Source of the DNA: JBHENC01 sp051000345
Lineage (GTDB): Bacteria > Acidobacteriota > Blastocatellia > Pyrinomonadales > Pyrinomonadaceae
DNA length: 55,893 nt
NCBI GenBank assembly: GCA_051000345.1
Contig: JBPCOJ010000094.1
Location: forward strand, 1-55,893
Reading direction: 5' to 3'
A program made the position numbers and the translations under genes. This document shows, piece by piece, positions 45,423 through 54,034 of this stretch. The notes under the pieces were generated by a model that saw only the letters and a list, made by a program, of their open reading frames with translations, made no database searches and was not told where the DNA came from. The first letter of the stretch is position 1. Each line of letters opens with the position of its first letter.

Positions 45423-45562
45423 GACATTGATTATACAAAACGAACAGGCAGCACGGCAGTAAAACCCGTCCGCCGTTCATTAGGGATGACGTGTGTTATA
45501 TTGAAAAGGATGGTTAAGTTTTAAGAGAATGGCATTAAACCAGCAGGAGTTTTGAACGACAG

Positions 45563-46018
45563 ATGGGATTTTTGAGTCAGGTAATGACACGCTTCGGTCT
45601 CGGCAACGCGGCTGCCGAACGCCACCCGATCAGCGTTTTTCTTTTAGACGATGACACGCGCCGCCACGAGTGGTTCGCCAAGCGTTTTGCGGGCGATCAT
45701 CTGGACATTGCCGAAGATGTTGCAACCGCGCGCGCGATGCTTGAGAAAAATTCTTACGACGCGATTTTTCTCGACCATGATCTGCTGCCCGAACACTACA
45801 ACTCCGACACCACTGACGACGAACGCACAGGCTACGCCATCGCCGCGTGGCTCTCCGCGCAACCGGAATTGCACCGCGCCGCCACGCTCGTCGTGCATAC
45901 TCGCAACGCCGACGGCGCCATGCGCATGATCGAAGAACTACGCCGCACAGGGCGCAACGCCGAATACGTACCCTTCCCACTGCTCGCGCAAAAAATCAAA
46001 AACTACTGGCAACGCTAA
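45563..46018 (+). CDS. Cyclic-phosphate-processing receiver-domain protein (cREC)
   Basis: 151 residues. A CheY-like fold with a modified active site: LLDDDTRRHEWF (28-39), LDHDLLP (70-76) with Asp71-His72-Asp73, TGYAIAAWL and LVVHTRNADG. This matches the cREC family, predicted to act on cyclic phosphates in RNA repair or nucleotide signalling. It is alone here; no RNA ligase is nearby. AGGAG lies well before the ATG. Confidence 0.82.
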   Translation: MGFLSQVMTRFGLGNAAAERHPISVFLLDDDTRRHEWFAKRFAGDHLDIAEDVATARAMLEKNSYDAIFLDHDLLPEHYNSDTTDDERTGYAIAAWLSAQPELHRAATLVVHTRNADGAMRMIEELRRTGRNAEYVPFPLLAQKIKNYWQR

Positions 46019-46126
46019 AACGCAATACTGAAGACAATCCCGCGCGAACCTAAAAAGCGAAAGGCGGACAGCAAAAGCTTAACCGCTTTGCGGCCTTACT
46101 TTCGCCTTCCGCCTTCCTATTTTATT

Positions 46127-46202
46127 TGGTGGCCAGAGACGGACTTGAACCGCCGACGCCGGCCTTTTCAGGGCCGCGCTCTACCAACTGAGCTATCTGG
46201 CC
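46127..46202 (-). tRNA. tRNA-Phe (GAA)
   Basis: A 76-base cloverleaf with encoded CCA. Acceptor GGCCAGA pairs TCTGGCC, D arm has AGTTGGTAGA, anticodon stem CGGCC/GGCCG encloses CTGAAAA (anticodon GAA), T loop TTCAAGT. Discriminator base A. Confidence 0.97.
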
Positions 46203-46325
46203 GAACATTTCAGCGCACGCCGAGCACAACCGAACAGGAAAGCGTGAGTATAGATAGATGCTCTCGCAACTGTCAACTCGCCAACTGTACAGCATTGGTT
46301 TTGTCAGATTAGTTACAAAAGAGTG

Positions 46326-46353
46326 TTGACAATTTCGATAAGGAGAGTATAAT
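46326..46353 (+). promoter_or_regulatory. Consensus sigma-70-type promoter for the small RNA
   Basis: TTGACA at 46326-46331, a 16-base spacer and TATAAT at 46348-46353. Both boxes are exact consensus. A start near 46360 would begin just before the structured stretch. Confidence 0.85.
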
Positions 46354-46359
46354 GCCGCT

Positions 46360-46506
46360 CGTTCGGTGAAGGCTGGCGTCCCAAAACGCAGGCCGCAGTC
46401 GTGAAGACTAATTCACTGAAGCGAGGACAATATAACCCGCCCGTGCCAGCTCGAACGTCGCTTGCGCCCCCCGTAGGTGCTCCATTTGAGCTGGCACAGC
46501 TTTTTT
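46360..46506 (+). ncRNA. Unassigned structured small RNA, about 147 nt
   Basis: No reading frame. Helix TTCGGTGAA (46362-46370) with TTCACTGAA (46412-46420) encloses two hairpins: GCGT/ACGC (46376-46379 with 46386-46389) and AGTC/GACT (46397-46400 with 46406-46409). A 10-bp helix GTGCCAGCTC/GAGCTGGCAC (46443-46452 with 46488-46497), holding a GCGCC/GGTGC hairpin, is followed by TTTTTT at 46501-46506 as an intrinsic terminator. AAGCGA (46419-46424) can pair with TCGCTT (46458-46463) as a pseudoknot. The SRP core motif is absent and it is too short for RNase P RNA. 6S RNA or a clade-specific RNA remains possible. Confidence 0.72.
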
Positions 46507-46558
46507 AGATGCAAGCAACGAAAAGCGTTTCTTAAATTCCTTCTTCAAGCAATAAAAG

Positions 46559-46610
46559 TTTAGCCGTTCGAGCATTGATCTTGCGAAGAATTAATGCTCG
46601 AACGGCTAAA
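46559..46610 (-). terminator. Terminator-like hairpin after recA
   Basis: A perfect 18-bp inverted repeat, arms 46559-46576 and 46593-46610, with a 16-base loop. On minus it is followed by AAACTTTTATT, so it suits recA, whose stop is at 46662. It may also back up the small RNA's terminator on plus. Confidence 0.75.
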
Positions 46611-46661
46611 TAATTTTGCGCGGCAAACATCAGCGGCGGTGTCACTGTAATGGATGGGCGA

Positions 46662-47756
46662 CTATTTTTTGTCGGCAGCGGCTGCTTTGCGAGTCGGTGC
46701 GGCTTCTTCTGCTTCGCTCGCTTCCGCGCCTGTGCCGCTCACCGCGATGCCGAGCGCGATGCGCACTTCATTCTCGATGCGTCCGGCCAATTCCTTATTG
46801 TCCTTCAAAGTCTGCTTCGAGTTTTCGCGTCCCTGTCCCAAGCGCTCGCCTTTATAGGAAAACCACGCGCCGCTTTTTTCGACGACATTCTTCATCACGC
46901 CTAAATCAATAATGTCTCCCTCGCGCGAAATGCCTTCGCCGTACATGATGTCAAACTCGCACTCACGAAACGGCGGCGCAACCTTGTTCTTCACGACTTT
47001 GACTTTCGTGCGATTGCCAACCGCGCGATCACCATCTTTAATTGCACCGATGCGGCGTATGTCCATGCGAATCGACGAATAAAACTTCAGCGCCCGCCCG
47101 CCCGTCGTCGTTTCAGGCGAACCGAACATCACGCCGATTTTCTCGCGTATCTGATTAATGAAAATCAAGCATGTGTTCGACGAAGAAACAATCGCCGTTA
47201 GCTTTCTCATCGCCTGCGACATCAAGCGCGCCTGCAAACCGGGCAATGAATCGCCCATGTCGCCGTCCAATTCCGCGCGCGGCACAAGCGCCGCCACAGA
47301 ATCAACCACGATCACGTCAACGCCGTTCGAGCGCACGAGAGCTTCCACGATTTCCAAAGCCTGCTCGCCTGAATCCGGCTGCGAAATCAAGAGGCCGTCA
47401 ATGTCCACGCCTAGCTTTCCGGCGTATTCCGAATCCATCGCGTGCTCCGCGTCTATGTATGCGGCAATGCCTCCGACCTTTTGCGCTTCGGCGACAATGT
47501 GCAGCGCGAGCGTTGTTTTACCGCTCGATTCCGGCCCGTAAATTTCTATTACGCGCCCGCGCGGAACGCCGCCGACACCCAAGGCCGCATCAATGCTCAA
47601 AGAGCTGGTCGAAATCGCCGGGATGTCCGAGATTTCTTTCTCGCCCAGACGCATGATCGATCCCTTGCCAAATTTCTTTTCGATATTAGCGAGCGCCATG
47701 TCAATCGCTTTGCCGCGATTCTCCGCGCTCATACGGTCATCAGCCATAGCAAACAT
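46662..47756 (-). CDS. recA: Recombinase RecA
   Basis: 364 residues from the ATG at 47756, which has GGAAGAAAGAG just upstream; a second ATG three codons later (47747) is as good, and a TTG at 47783 is unlikely. Walker A GPESSGKTT is at 74-82; KAIDMALANIEKKFGKGSIM (20 residues) near the start and the L2-loop NQIREKIGVMFG are typical. Drives homologous recombination and the SOS response. The 295 bases upstream show neither a Proteobacteria-type nor a Gram-positive LexA box. Confidence 0.97.
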   Translation of the reverse strand: MFAMADDRMSAENRGKAIDMALANIEKKFGKGSIMRLGEKEISDIPAISTSSLSIDAALGVGGVPRGRVIEIYGPESSGKTTLALHIVAEAQKVGGIAAYIDAEHAMDSEYAGKLGVDIDGLLISQPDSGEQALEIVEALVRSNGVDVIVVDSVAALVPRAELDGDMGDSLPGLQARLMSQAMRKLTAIVSSSNTCLIFINQIREKIGVMFGSPETTTGGRALKFYSSIRMDIRRIGAIKDGDRAVGNRTKVKVVKNKVAPPFRECEFDIMYGEGISREGDIIDLGVMKNVVEKSGAWFSYKGERLGQGRENSKQTLKDNKELAGRIENEVRIALGIAVSGTGAEASEAEEAAPTRKAAAADKK

Positions 47757-48051
47757 TCTCTTTCTTCCGTTCCCTTTCCTCAAACATTCAATTGCTTCAA
47801 ACTTGCTTTCAGCGATTCCTCACCGGATCGAAAAGCAGTTTACCACACTTGACGCGAGAATGGAACAGCGTTTCACACTTGCAACAAAATTATTTTTGAG
47901 CGAAGCCGGACGGGAAAACAAATATAGAAGCCTGACTTGCCCTTACGAGAATCGCTCGCGCCTTTACCGTGCGGTGAGGCGGCGCGAACGAACTACCCCT
48001 AAGATTACTTCCAACAAATCACGAGCGGCGATTATACGCGCTTTTCATTTC

Positions 48052-48402
48052 TCACAAAAGCTCTTGCACGCTGCGTCCCGTGCGTCTGGCAAATTGCTCT
48101 GCAAGCGACGGCACTTCGCCCGCGCTTTCGTCCAGCGTCACGCGCTCGACACGCCACATCGGAAAAAACAGATCGCCCAAGCCGATGAACGGCTCATCAT
48201 GCGCCACCGCCCATGTCCAAGCCTCAAACGCATTCAAATCCAACCCACGCAAAAACACGCCCGCCGCGCTCAGTTCATCCAGCACGCCCCAACACTTCTC
48301 GCGCGGGCTATGCAGCACAAGCATCACGCACGCGCCCGCTTCAATCCCGCTCGCGCGCCGTTCGCCGCCGTTCACGTTCGTTGAATTTTCTTCGGGCATC
48401 AA
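48052..48402 (-). CDS. Conserved-looking hypothetical protein
   Basis: 116 residues, soluble. ACVMLVLHSPREKCWGVLDEL (split), GVFLRGLDLNAFEAW and FFPMWRVERVTLDESAGE look like a real fold; the end SLAEQFARRTG is helical. I recall similar proteins in other acidobacteria but have no name or function. It starts two bases after the end of the Uma2 gene and is probably cotranscribed. Confidence 0.75.
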   Translation of the reverse strand: MMPEENSTNVNGGERRASGIEAGACVMLVLHSPREKCWGVLDELSAAGVFLRGLDLNAFEAWTWAVAHDEPFIGLGDLFFPMWRVERVTLDESAGEVPSLAEQFARRTGRSVQELL

Positions 48403-48404
48403 AA

Positions 48405-48944
48405 TTAAGGAATGAAGCTATCCACCGGAATCTTCCATCCCGGAAGCGCCGGTTCAGCTTCCGCCGCCTCGCCTTTACGATATGTCTTCGGCTCATCGGG
48501 AGCAAACGCGCGACAGACTCTCACAACCTTTTCCCGCAACACATCAACGTCCCAGAACACGATTATTCCGCACGCAAAATAATCAGCGCGTTTTTCCCGT
48601 ATCTCACGCTCGGCTCGCGCGCCATAATCACCCTTGCTTCTTACTTCAACGACAAACACCGGCGCACCCTCGAGAAAATCCCCGCCTCTCAATTCGCCGA
48701 CATAAAAAGCAGCATCCGGGCTAAACGATTTACGATGCGGCAGATTAACAAGAAAGCCGATGTTATCGGGAAACGCATAACCGGACTTCGTTTGCTCTTC
48801 ATAACCGCGCAGGCTTGCATAAATACTTCCGCTTGCGCGCCCCGGCACGCCACCTGTCGGCGACATAAGAACTATCTCCCCGTTCACCAATTCGGCCTTG
48901 CCGTTTTCCGGCACGTTGTATAAATCTTCAACTTTGGTGCTCAT
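48405..48944 (-). CDS. Uma2-family endonuclease-like protein
   Basis: 179 residues. SPDAAFYVGEL gives the catalytic Asp, VFVVEVRSKGDYG the Glu, and EKRADYFACGIIVFWDVD the following strand. The N-terminus VPENGKAELVNGEIVLMSPT is typical. Second Uma2 copy in the window, diverged from the one at 38098. Function unknown. Confidence 0.88.
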   Translation of the reverse strand: MSTKVEDLYNVPENGKAELVNGEIVLMSPTGGVPGRASGSIYASLRGYEEQTKSGYAFPDNIGFLVNLPHRKSFSPDAAFYVGELRGGDFLEGAPVFVVEVRSKGDYGARAEREIREKRADYFACGIIVFWDVDVLREKVVRVCRAFAPDEPKTYRKGEAAEAEPALPGWKIPVDSFIP

Positions 48945-48971
48945 ATCTTACCTCTTTCGCGCGTTAAGTTT

Positions 48972-49298
48972 TCAATGCAACTTGTGTTTTGCACGCCATC
49001 TTAAAACAGCCCAAGTTAATAAAGAACACATAAGCGCATGAAACATTAAAGTAGCGAGAAGGCTCATTAAGGAAGGCATATTATCCGACATACCGTTGTC
49101 TGCATTACCAAATATCGGCTTGAACATTGCGAGCGGCCAAGTAGGAGCCAGAAGGCCAGCCGTAGTTATTGGCAAGATATTGGGTGACGTAGCGTTATTA
49201 ACCAAAATAATCAGCACAGCAACTCCAAGATTTAGCATTACACCGAGCGCGCCAACAGCAGCAGCAAGCGATAAGTTTTTTGTGATTACATTACTCAT
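48972..49298 (-). CDS. Hypothetical small membrane protein
   Basis: 108 residues. Hydrophobic stretches at about 10-34, 45-60 and 75-98 suggest three membrane helices; a basic end (RWRAKHKLH) would lie in the cytoplasm. No family recognised. It lies between trpA and the Uma2 gene, 17 bases after trpA, but is less GC-rich than trpA. Confidence 0.6.
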   Translation of the reverse strand: MSNVITKNLSLAAAVGALGVMLNLGVAVLIILVNNATSPNILPITTAGLLAPTWPLAMFKPIFGNADNGMSDNMPSLMSLLATLMFHALMCSLLTWAVLRWRAKHKLH

Positions 49299-49315
49299 TT
49301 GTTCTCACCAATATT

Positions 49316-50104
49316 TTAATCGGGAAGTAACAGCCGCGCAAAATCTCCGATGCGCGGCACAATATCATTTGCGCTCGCTAATCGTTCAATCTCTGCGACA
49401 AGCGCTGAACCGACGGCTGCCGCATCTGCATAGCGCCACGTCTCTGCCACCTGTTGAGCTGTCGAGATGCCGAAGCCGACGGCGACGGGCAAGGCGGAAA
49501 CTTCGCGCACGCGTGCGACGAGGCGCGCGGCATCAAGGCTTACGTTGTCGCGCGTGCCTGTTACGCCCGCGCGCGAGACGGCGTAGATAAATCCTCGCGC
49601 GACTTTTGCCACCAGCCGCAGGCGCGCGTCGGTGGAAGTCGGCGCGACGAGAAAGATCATGTCCAGACCATGCGCCGCAAGACTTGCGGAAAATTCTACG
49701 GCTTCTTCCGGCACAAGGTCTGTCACCAGCACGCCGTCAACGCCTGCGCGCGACGCGTCCTTCGCCAAACGCTCCACGCCGTAATTCAGCAGCGGATTAA
49801 AATAACTGAACAGCACAATCGGGACATTCGTTTCTTTGCGTGCCTCTCTTACTACGTCCAGCACTTCCGCAATTCCGAAGCCGTGTCGCAGGGCGCGTTC
49901 CGAAGCGCGTTGAATAACAGGCCCGTCGGCCATCGGATCGCTGAACGGAATCCCTAGTTCGATCACCGTCGCTCCGACGCGCGCTAATTCGATCAACAAA
50001 TTCCCTGTCGTCTCCAGATCAGGATCGCCCGCCGTGATGAACGGAACGAAGCCGCCTTTTTTCTCTGCACGCAAACGGGCGAACGCTTCTTCTATGCGAC
50101 TCAC
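49316..50104 (-). CDS. trpA: Tryptophan synthase alpha subunit
   Basis: 262 residues from the GTG at 50104 (VSRIEEAFARL), which has GGAG ten bases upstream; an ATG at 50137 overlapping trpB is possible. Catalytic Glu and Asp in ELGIPFSDPMADGP, and VGFGIST for the phosphate. Cleaves indole-glycerol phosphate to indole for TrpB. Last trp gene. Confidence 0.95.
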   Translation of the reverse strand: MSRIEEAFARLRAEKKGGFVPFITAGDPDLETTGNLLIELARVGATVIELGIPFSDPMADGPVIQRASERALRHGFGIAEVLDVVREARKETNVPIVLFSYFNPLLNYGVERLAKDASRAGVDGVLVTDLVPEEAVEFSASLAAHGLDMIFLVAPTSTDARLRLVAKVARGFIYAVSRAGVTGTRDNVSLDAARLVARVREVSALPVAVGFGISTAQQVAETWRYADAAAVGSALVAEIERLASANDIVPRIGDFARLLLPD

Positions 50105-50126
50105 AGCAAGTGTTCTCCAATCAACA

Positions 50127-51344
50127 TCACAACGCATCTCCCATCATCATTTCGGCAACCGTATTCACGTCCTTATCGCCGCGCCCAGAAAGATTGACGA
50201 TGATGATTTCATCGCCGCGCATCTCGCGCGCAAGCTTTAGAGCATGAGCGACGCCGTGCGCCGATTCGAGCGCAGGAATAATGCCTTCGAGTTGGGAACA
50301 TTTATGGAACGCAGCCAGCGCTTCCGCGTCCGACGCAGAGACGTATTCGACGCGGCCTGCGTCGTGTAGAAACGCGTGCTCCGGCCCGATGGACGGATAA
50401 TCGAGGCCTGCGGAAACCGAATGCGTCGCCGCGATTTGCCCGTGCTCGTTCTGCAAAACGTAACTCATCGTGCCTTGCAAAACGCCGGGACGCCCGCCGC
50501 CCGCCGTATTGAATCTCGCCGCGTGGCTGCCGAGTTCATTGCCACGTCCGCCCGCTTCGACGCCGATCATGCGCACGCTTTCGTCTCCAAGAAACGGATG
50601 AAACAACCCGATTGAATTCGAGCCGCCGCCGACGCACGCGACCAACGCATCCGGCAAACGATGTTCGCGCTCCAGAATCTGCGCGCGTGCCTCGCGCCCG
50701 ATTATGCTTTGAAAATCTCTGACCATGAGCGGATACGGATGCGGCCCCAAGGCGCTGCCGAGCAAGTAATAAGTGTCTGCGACGTTCGTCACCCAATCGC
50801 GCAGAGCTTCGTTGATCGCGTCCTTCAAAGTCCGCGCGCCCGCGTCAACCTCGCGCACTTCAGCGCCGAGCAAGCGCATCCGAAAGACGTTCAACTTTTG
50901 CCGACGAACATCTTCCGTTCCCATGTACACGACGCACTGCAAGCCGAAAAGCGCGCACACCGTCGCCGTCGCAACGCCGTGTTGCCCTGCGCCCGTCTCC
51001 GCGATGATGCGCCGCTTGCCCATGCGCATTGCGAGCAAGACTTGGCCGAGCGCGTTATTTATTTTGTGCGAGCCAGTATGCGACAAATCTTCGCGCTTAA
51101 GAAAGATACGCGCGCCGCCCGCTTCCTTCGTCAAACGCGCGGCGTAAAAGAGCGGCGTCGGGCGTCCAGAATAATCGCGCAGGAGCGCGGCAAACTCCGA
51201 TTGAAAGCCGGCGTCATCGCGTGCGATGTTATAGCTTTCGAGCAATTCGTCGAGCGGAGCCATCAGGGTTTCCGGCACGAAGCGCCCGCCGTATTTGCCC
51301 CAATGCCCGAGCGCGTCCGGCTGTGTTGCGGTGTTGTTATTCAT
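50127..51344 (-). CDS. trpB: Tryptophan synthase beta subunit
   Basis: 405 residues, normal length. PLP Lys in HTGSHKINNALGQ, ETGAGQHGVATATVCAL, and the phosphate-binding CVGGGSNSIGLF. Joins indole and serine. Ordinary TrpB1 type. It lies 55 bases after the GGDEF gene. Confidence 0.97.
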   Translation of the reverse strand: MNNNTATQPDALGHWGKYGGRFVPETLMAPLDELLESYNIARDDAGFQSEFAALLRDYSGRPTPLFYAARLTKEAGGARIFLKREDLSHTGSHKINNALGQVLLAMRMGKRRIIAETGAGQHGVATATVCALFGLQCVVYMGTEDVRRQKLNVFRMRLLGAEVREVDAGARTLKDAINEALRDWVTNVADTYYLLGSALGPHPYPLMVRDFQSIIGREARAQILEREHRLPDALVACVGGGSNSIGLFHPFLGDESVRMIGVEAGGRGNELGSHAARFNTAGGGRPGVLQGTMSYVLQNEHGQIAATHSVSAGLDYPSIGPEHAFLHDAGRVEYVSASDAEALAAFHKCSQLEGIIPALESAHGVAHALKLAREMRGDEIIIVNLSGRGDKDVNTVAEMMMGDAL

Positions 51345-51399
51345 GTTTCCAAACCCGATTCCGACAGTTTTTAAGATGAAAGCTCCGGTGTGCCTTCAA

Positions 51400-52350
51400 T
51401 CATAACACTGTCTGCGAATTTGGCGCGGCGGCGAGAGAAGCGCGATTGCGTCCGTTGTTTTTGGCGTGGTAAAGCGCGGCGTCCGAAGCGGCGTAAAGAG
51501 CGCGTTCGGCATCTGCGTGAGCGGGACAGGCGGCGACACCGAGGCTGACGGTGATGATGCCGATGCCTTCGACGGGTTTCATTGAAACGACTTGGCGGAC
51601 GCGTTCGGCGGCGGCGATGGACTGCGCAGCGTCCGCTCCCGCAAGAAGCAGCGCGAACTCTTCGCCGCCGAGCCGCGCTGCCGTGTCGTTGTCGCGCGAC
51701 AATTCGCGCAGCGCATCTGCGACGTGGCGTATCGCGTTGTCGCCCGCCGAATGCCCGTGCGCGTCGTTAATCTTTTTCAGGAAATCTATATCGACGAGCA
51801 GCAGCGCGCACGGCACGCGGTAACGCCGCCAGCGTTCGAGTTCGTGTCCGAGCGCGACGCGAAAACGGCGGCGGTTGGCGAGATTCGTCAGATAATCGCG
51901 GTCTGCGAGCGCGCGCAGATCGTCGAAGGTTTGTTTGATTTGAACGAGCTGTGCGGCACGCGCGAGCAGCAGTTCGAGATCGTGCGGAACCTCGAAGTAA
52001 TCGAAAGCGCCTGCGGCAAGGGCGTCACTGCGTCGCTCTGTGGTGGCGCGTTCATTGCCGACGAGCACCAGCGAAACGCCGTCGCCCGCGCGCGCCAGCG
52101 AGCACGCCAGATCGCGCGCGCCGACGCCTTCCAATGCGGATTCTGCAATCACCAAGTGCGGGCGCGTGCGATGCAGCGAGACCATCGCCGCAAGCCCGCC
52201 TGTCGCGCTGAAGACGGTAAATCCGGCGCGCTCCAGAGCGATACGATGCGCGGCAAACGCGGCGTCATTGTCCGCGACGAGCAACACGCGGCCTTGATCG
52301 CGTGCGTTTGTTTGATCGACTCTAACAGGGCTTTGCGCTGTTGCGCTCAT
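51400..52350 (-). CDS. Diguanylate cyclase with degenerate receiver domain, inside the trp cluster
   Basis: 316 residues. Residues 20-135 are receiver-like (VLLVADNDAAF), but the phospho-acceptor position is Glu70 (IAESAL) and the conserved Lys is Val121 (FEVPHD), so it probably cannot be phosphorylated normally. The GGDEF domain spans about 150-310: LLVDIDFLKKINDAHGH, active-site GGEEF at 228-232, and inhibitory RxxD site RDND at 219-222. It should make c-di-GMP. It sits between trpF and trpB on the same strand, with gaps of 153 and 55 bases. Confidence 0.92.
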   Translation of the reverse strand: MSATAQSPVRVDQTNARDQGRVLLVADNDAAFAAHRIALERAGFTVFSATGGLAAMVSLHRTRPHLVIAESALEGVGARDLACSLARAGDGVSLVLVGNERATTERRSDALAAGAFDYFEVPHDLELLLARAAQLVQIKQTFDDLRALADRDYLTNLANRRRFRVALGHELERWRRYRVPCALLLVDIDFLKKINDAHGHSAGDNAIRHVADALRELSRDNDTAARLGGEEFALLLAGADAAQSIAAAERVRQVVSMKPVEGIGIITVSLGVAACPAHADAERALYAASDAALYHAKNNGRNRASLAAAPNSQTVL

Positions 52351-52503
52351 AAATTATTTTCGAGCAATGAATCCCGTGCCGAATTAAATATAGAGAAGTG
52401 GAGGCAAGCAAAAGAAGGCTGGTAAAACTCCTGCTTTAATTATAAGGAGCACACGCGTTCGCTTGGCTGCCTTTGCAGGATAACCGATATGCAAGGGTTG
52501 GCG

Positions 52504-53127
52504 TCAAGGTTTAACAAGCGCGGCATTGACGAATGCACGCAGGCGGTTTTCATCCTTGCGTCCCGGAGCGCTTTCAAGACCGCTGCACGCATCGACCGCG
52601 AACGGCTCGACGCGCGCAATCGCTTCGGCAACATTTTCCGGTGTGAGGCCGCCCGCCAGAAAAAGCTTCGGGACAAGTTCACGCACACGCCGCGCTGTTT
52701 GCCAATCAACGACGCGCCCCGTGCCGCCGTGCGCGCGCGCGTCATAGGCGTCCAACAAAATCGCGCTCGTCTCATACTTGAGCGCTTCGTCGGGCGCGAA
52801 GCCTTCGCCGACGCGCAAAGCTTTAATGACGAAATATTTTTTCGTAAGCGCGTGGCAGTACGCGGGCGTTTCGTCGCCGTGAAGTTGCACTGCCGTAATA
52901 CACGCTTCACAGGCCATGCGCGCAACTGTCTCCGGCGCGTCTTCATTCACGAACACGCCGACGCTTCGCACGGTTTCCGGCAGCGCATTTATAATTTTCC
53001 CGGCGTCTGCGGGCGAGAGATAGCGCGGGCTGCACGTGTAAAAATTGAAGCCGAGCCAATCCGCTCCGGCCTCAATCGCCGCCCGCGCGTCAGTCAGATT
53101 CGTGATGCCGCAAACTTTAATGTGCAT
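52504..53127 (-). CDS. trpF: Phosphoribosylanthranilate isomerase
   Basis: 207 residues, TIM barrel. KVCGITNLTDA with catalytic Cys6, LLDAYDARAHGGTG, LAGGLTPENV and VDACSGLESAPGRKD (catalytic Asp at its start). Third step of the branch. 87 bases after trpC. Confidence 0.95.
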   Translation of the reverse strand: MHIKVCGITNLTDARAAIEAGADWLGFNFYTCSPRYLSPADAGKIINALPETVRSVGVFVNEDAPETVARMACEACITAVQLHGDETPAYCHALTKKYFVIKALRVGEGFAPDEALKYETSAILLDAYDARAHGGTGRVVDWQTARRVRELVPKLFLAGGLTPENVAEAIARVEPFAVDACSGLESAPGRKDENRLRAFVNAALVKP

Positions 53128-53214
53128 GAATATTTATGGCAGGCGATGAGAAGGTAGAAACCTAAAACCGGTGCTGCGAATCGCTTTTCGGCCTTTCACT
53201 TTTGCGCCTCTTCT

Positions 53215-54006
53215 TTAATCGAAAATCAAAGCGCGCAAGGCTTGCTCCGGCTCATCGGTTCTCATCAATGTTTCGCCGATAAGGAAGCCTTGAAAGCCGA
53301 GCGCGCGCAAGCGATGCAAATCCTTTTGTTCGCGCAAACCGCTTTCGCTGACGAACGTCATGTTCTGCGGCGCGTCTTCGATTAGTTCGATTGAAACATC
53401 GAGCGAGACATGAAACGAATGCAAGTCACGATTATTGACGCCGATAAACGTCGAGCCGCAAGCTTCCGCGCGCCGCAATTCGTCGCGCGTGTGAACTTCC
53501 GTGAGCGCGTCCATGCCGAGTTCTTCTTCCGCGATGCGCCGCAGCCGCACGAGCGTTTCATCGTCAAGCGCGGCAACGATCAAAAGCAGCGCGTCCGCGC
53601 CCGCCGCCGCCGCTTCGTAGAGTTGGTATTCATCGAAAATAAAATCCTTGCGCAGCACGGGCAAGCGAGTCGCCGCGCGCACCGCACGCAAATCTTCGAG
53701 CGAGCCTTGAAAGTAATCTTCCTCTGTCAGAACGGAGATGCCCGCCGCGCCGCCTGCCTCGTATGCGCGCGCCGTATGCGACGGATCAGCCGCCCCGCTA
53801 ATCGTTCCCTTCGAGGGCGACGCGCGCTTGAATTCGGCAATCACGTTAATGCGGTCTTTTCTCCCAAGCGCGGCGGAAAAAGCGTGCGAGTCTGCATCCC
53901 GTCGAACATCGAACGCTTGCACGCGCAGGGCTTCGAGCGGACGCGCGGCTTTCGCCTGCTCTAAACGCACGCGCTTCTTCGCAATTATCTCGGTCAAAAA
54001 GTCCAT
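53215..54006 (-). CDS. trpC: Indole-3-glycerol-phosphate synthase
   Basis: 263 residues. IAEFKRASPSKGTI with catalytic Glu and Lys, LRKDFIFDEYQ, GVNNRDLHSF and SESGLREQ. Full length, single domain (not fused to trpF). 28 bases after trpD. Confidence 0.96.
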   Translation of the reverse strand: MDFLTEIIAKKRVRLEQAKAARPLEALRVQAFDVRRDADSHAFSAALGRKDRINVIAEFKRASPSKGTISGAADPSHTARAYEAGGAAGISVLTEEDYFQGSLEDLRAVRAATRLPVLRKDFIFDEYQLYEAAAAGADALLLIVAALDDETLVRLRRIAEEELGMDALTEVHTRDELRRAEACGSTFIGVNNRDLHSFHVSLDVSIELIEDAPQNMTFVSESGLREQKDLHRLRALGFQGFLIGETLMRTDEPEQALRALIFD

Positions 54007-54034
54007 CTGTATTTTTTAACGCGCGTAGTAAGTC

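Noticed and set aside
46326..46353. Promoter for recA
   Set aside because: It faces away from recA's start, on the opposite strand, and reads toward the 3' end of recA.
47757..48051. SOS (LexA) box upstream of recA
   Set aside because: Looked for CTGT-N8-ACAG and GAAC-N4-GTTC types; neither is present in a convincing form.
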